Assembly: GCF_028617075.1 (NCBI RefSeq)
Contig: NZ_JAQKGV010000003.1
Coordinates: 62,001 to 126,000, forward strand
Length of the DNA stretch: 64,000 nt
Direction of reading: 5' to 3'
Source: Rubrobacter calidifluminis
Lineage (GTDB): Bacteria > Actinomycetota > Rubrobacteria > Rubrobacterales > Rubrobacteraceae
Shown here: one piece after another, positions 61,929 through 64,000 of the stretch
How the letters are laid out: each line of letters begins with the position of its first letter
Position numbering within the stretch: the stretch's first letter is position 1
The notes under the pieces: generated by a model
The model's input: the letters and a program-made list of their open reading frames with translations, nothing else
Databases searched by the model: none
Told to the model about the DNA's origin: nothing
Program-made: the position numbers and the translations under genes

Positions 61929-62612
61929 TCACAGGCACCTCTCGAGCAGCTCCCGGCGCTCCTCTTCCGTCGTCACCCGGTCGAGGACGGGATAAAGGAT
62001 GCTCTCCTCCCTCTCGTCGTGATGCTCGAGCAGCCGCTTGAACCAGTATCCCTCGTCGAAGAGCTCAATCACCCGGCGTCTCATGGTCCCCTGCCCTTCG
62101 TCCATCAGACGGGGCAGCATCTCTTCGAAGTGGTCGAGGATTCTGACCATCTTGCGGTGCTCGTTGATGTAGAACTTCGGGTCCCCTCCCGGGATCTTCC
62201 CGGCACGGGCGTACACCGGCAGCAGGATCTCCTCCTCGACCTTTATGTGTTCTCTCTGCCCCTCGCTCACCTGCTTCAAAAGCTCGGCGGCGAGAGGAAT
62301 GTCCTGCGCGAGCAGGGCCTCCTGGTGCAGCAGGAAAAGCTCGTTCAGGTGCTCGTGGGTCTCCAGCAGCGCGAGGAAACTCGCCGGCGGCGGCTCGCGA
62401 CGCGAGAGATCGAGCACCCGTTCGATCTCCCCGACCAACCTCTCCGGCGGGATGCCCCGCTCCCCGGCAAACCCCGCGACCGAACCCGCAGGCGGCTCCT
62501 CATCCTCGTAAGATCCGAACCCGTAGCGGGAGAGCACGACCCTCACCGCCGGATACCTCGCAGCGAGCTCCGCTACCGGCGTATCCGGCCCGATGATGGC
62601 ACCCTCACCCAT
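61929..62612 (-). CDS. Hemerythrin domain protein with degenerate ScdA_N-like N-terminus
   Basis: A 227-residue RIC-like protein. The N-terminal ~60 residues (PVAELAARYPAVRVVLSRYGF) align with ScdA_N/DUF1858 but the CCGG cysteines are replaced by GSYEDE. Then a hemerythrin domain with LLETHEHLNELFLLHQEALL, REHIKVEEEILLPVYARAG, NEHRKMVRILDHF and EHHDEREESILYPVLD. It may bind O2 or NO without Fe-S repair activity. The ATG overlaps the cupin stop by 8 bp. Confidence 0.88.
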   Translation of the reverse strand: MGEGAIIGPDTPVAELAARYPAVRVVLSRYGFGSYEDEEPPAGSVAGFAGERGIPPERLVGEIERVLDLSRREPPPASFLALLETHEHLNELFLLHQEALLAQDIPLAAELLKQVSEGQREHIKVEEEILLPVYARAGKIPGGDPKFYINEHRKMVRILDHFEEMLPRLMDEGQGTMRRRVIELFDEGYWFKRLLEHHDEREESILYPVLDRVTTEEERRELLERCL

Positions 62613-62994
62613 CTCCACCGTCTCTCTTGGCGATCGTGATGAGACCGACCGACTCCTCGAGCGCCTCCACCCTGTGCCTGACACCCGCATCACACGCCAC
62701 CAGGGTCCCCGCCCCAGCCTCCATCTCCTCCCCGGCGGCCGCAAAGCGCACCCTGCCGCTCACCACGTTCAGGCTGAAAGGCCCCGGCGCCGCATGCTCG
62801 TCCAGCACATCCCCGGCACGCATCACCAGAAGAACCACGTTCATCCCCTGCCCCTTGCGCAGCGTGATCGCGTTCCTCCCACCCCGCTTCCACGCCTCCT
62901 CGGACCTGAGCCTGCCCGCCTCCTCCTCGATGTCGAACCTCTGTACCGGCCCGTGCAGCGCTCGACCGGATACAGGACGCTCCCTGCCACTCAT
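62605..62994 (-). CDS. Cupin domain protein
   Basis: A 129-residue cupin with RAGDVLDEHAAPGPFSLNVVSGRVRF (motif 1, one histidine) and GAGTLVACDAGVRHRVEAL (motif 2, one histidine). Related to the cupin at 59490 only distantly, but in the same relation to a hemerythrin gene. AAGGAG seven bases before ATG 62994. A -10-like TATAAT lies upstream with an inverted repeat. Confidence 0.86.
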   Translation of the reverse strand: MSGRERPVSGRALHGPVQRFDIEEEAGRLRSEEAWKRGGRNAITLRKGQGMNVVLLVMRAGDVLDEHAAPGPFSLNVVSGRVRFAAAGEEMEAGAGTLVACDAGVRHRVEALEESVGLITIAKRDGGDG

Positions 62995-63024
62995 CCTCCC
63001 ACTCCTTCCAGACATCCTCACACA

Positions 63025-63041
63025 ACTATGATCATTATAGT
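63025..63041. promoter_or_regulatory. Operator-like inverted repeat and -10 box of the cupin-hemerythrin pair
   Basis: ACTAT-GATCATT-ATAGT is a perfect 5-7-5 inverted repeat; on the minus strand it contains TATAAT (63039-63034), a consensus -10 hexamer 40 bp before the cupin ATG. The 7-bp spacer equals that of the repeat before fdxA, although the half-sites differ. Confidence 0.5.
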
Positions 63042-63158
63042 AATTCTATCGTCGAACCCTCCAGCCGGGAGAGAATTCGGGCACACCGGCGAGCGCAAAA
63101 GGCAAAACGGGGCTACTTCTCCAGGACCTTCGAACACATTCCTCACATCCTCAAAACC

Positions 63159-63168
63159 ATTACGTTTT
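63159..63168. promoter_or_regulatory. Second copy of motif ATTACGTTTT
   Basis: Identical ten bases to 59970-59979, located 52 bp before the TehA-like ATG and ~165 bp from the divergent cupin start. Candidate common regulatory site. Confidence 0.4.
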
Positions 63169-63219
63169 CCGAGCCTCTTTTCTGCTCCATCCTCCGTTGC
63201 TAGACTAACGGTGGTCGGA

Positions 63220-64000
63220 ATGAGAAAAACGGAATTATCAGAGGCTCTGAGCGGGCTGAACCCGGCATGGTTTTCTCTGGTCATGGCCACCGGAATCGTT
63301 GGACTTGCGGCTCACACGCAGGGGATTTCGGTCGTTCCGACGGTTTTGATGTGGGTCAACGTCGTTTTTTATGCTCTGTCGTGGGCAGTCTACATGGCCC
63401 GGCTGGTTTTGTTTCCGCGTGACTTCTTCGGAGACTTCCGCAAGCACATGAGGGCCATGGGATACTTCACCGTGGTCGCCGGCAGCGGCGTGTTGGGAAC
63501 GCAGCTCCTTCTGGTCGGCGGCTACCGTGGCGCGGCTCTGGCGCTGTGGGTCCTGGCGCTCGTACTCTGGTGTGTGCTCGTCTACGCCATCCCCGCCGCG
63601 CTGATCGCGCAGAGGGAGGGGAAGCCCACTCTGCAGCGGGGGATACAGGGCAACTGGCTCTTATGGACCGTTGGGACAGCCAGCGTCTCGGTGCTGGGCA
63701 CACGGGTAGCACCCTCTTTCGGATCAGGGGCGAGCCAGGTGGTGTTCTGGAGTTTTTTGCTCTGGCTCATCAGCGTGATCTTCTATCTGTGGGTCATAGC
63801 GATGATCATCCAGCGTCTCTTCTTTTACGACCTCGAGGCTGGAGACCTCCTTCCCACATATTGGATAGACATGGGTGCCTTTGCCATCGCCACGCTCGCA
63901 GGAGCCGTACTCCTCTCTTCCCACGTCTCTTCCCCCCTTTTGAGACAACTCGAGCCCTTCACGATGGGCCTGACGCTGGTGCTGTGGGCCATCGCATCCT
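63220..64000 (+). CDS. TehA/SLAC1-family transporter (C-terminus beyond window)
   Basis: 260 codons visible, running open to the window end. SLAC1/TehA family: LNPAWFSLVMATGIVGLAAH, then repeated membrane helices (e.g. LALWVLALVLWCVLVYAIP). These are anion channels or malate/sulfite/tellurite-linked transporters. It has more A/T-ending codons (TTA, TCA, TTT) than most neighbours, a possible sign of different ancestry. ATG at 63220, or GTG at 63211 in frame. It is divergent from the cupin-hemerythrin pair. Confidence 0.85.
   Translation, partial: MRKTELSEALSGLNPAWFSLVMATGIVGLAAHTQGISVVPTVLMWVNVVFYALSWAVYMARLVLFPRDFFGDFRKHMRAMGYFTVVAGSGVLGTQLLLVGGYRGAALALWVLALVLWCVLVYAIPAALIAQREGKPTLQRGIQGNWLLWTVGTASVSVLGTRVAPSFGSGASQVVFWSFLLWLISVIFYLWVIAMIIQRLFFYDLEAGDLLPTYWIDMGAFAIATLAGAVLLSSHVSSPLLRQLEPFTMGLTLVLWAIAS

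Overview
The window is about 64 kb of GC-rich, densely packed DNA. High GC, frequent GTG/TTG starts, ATGA-type overlaps and the gene families present point to an actinobacterium, most likely Rubrobacter or a relative. That assignment is inference; there is no rRNA gene. I see no rRNA, tRNA, CRISPR array, prophage or intact insertion sequence.

Layout. 1-2.4 kb: the N-terminal four-fifths of a formate dehydrogenase alpha subunit with an in-frame UGA selenocysteine codon and a textbook bacterial SECIS hairpin. 2.5-12.0 kb (minus strand): a PPC-domain protein, then a tightly coupled five-gene oxidation operon transcribed as TPP enzyme, enolase-superfamily enzyme, small membrane protein, GMC/gluconate-dehydrogenase fusion, FAD/Fe-S dehydrogenase. 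12.2-16.2 kb: a YbhN-type membrane protein, a manganese catalase behind a PerR-like palindrome, a second selenoprotein (SelL/peroxiredoxin-like, hidden by its UGA codon), and two small genes. 16.2-20.2 kb: an APC permease under a c-di-AMP (ydaO) riboswitch with a clear promoter, divergent from a DUF47-Pit phosphate transport pair. 20.2-25.8 kb: hydrolases, ornithine cyclodeaminase family, haloacid dehalogenase-like protein, fused siroheme decarboxylase and type-4 uracil-DNA glycosylase. 25.8-33.8 kb: an anti-sigma factor pseudogene, a Ser/Thr kinase, an orphan peptide-binding lipoprotein, a split murein amidase and a repeat-containing exported protein. 33.9-39.3 kb: a likely operon of histidine kinase, response regulator, two membrane proteins and an ABC exporter, closed by a strong terminator. 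39.4-49.5 kb: peptidoglycan-binding protein, two MFS transporters, Bcp peroxiredoxin, YtcJ-like amidohydrolase, a secreted murein hydrolase and a PhoD phosphatase. 50.2-55.3 kb: an acoABCX-like acetoin cleavage operon ending in an esterase. 55.3-58.2 kb: acetamidase/formamidase and a VanW protein. 58.2-64 kb: SDR, then a module with two cupin-hemerythrin pairs flanking an RIC/ScdA repair protein, zinc ribbon, SufT-like protein and two ferredoxins, followed by a TehA/SLAC1 channel cut by the window end.

Themes are redox chemistry and stress defence: two selenoproteins, manganese catalase, two peroxiredoxin-type proteins, Fe-S/NO-type repair, osmolyte and phosphate homeostasis, and cell-wall remodelling. 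The strongest observations are the hidden selenoprotein gene with its SECIS candidate, the duplicated cupin-hemerythrin module with shared upstream sequence motifs, the c-di-AMP riboswitch unit with a coupled 20-codon leader ORF, and the split amidase gene.
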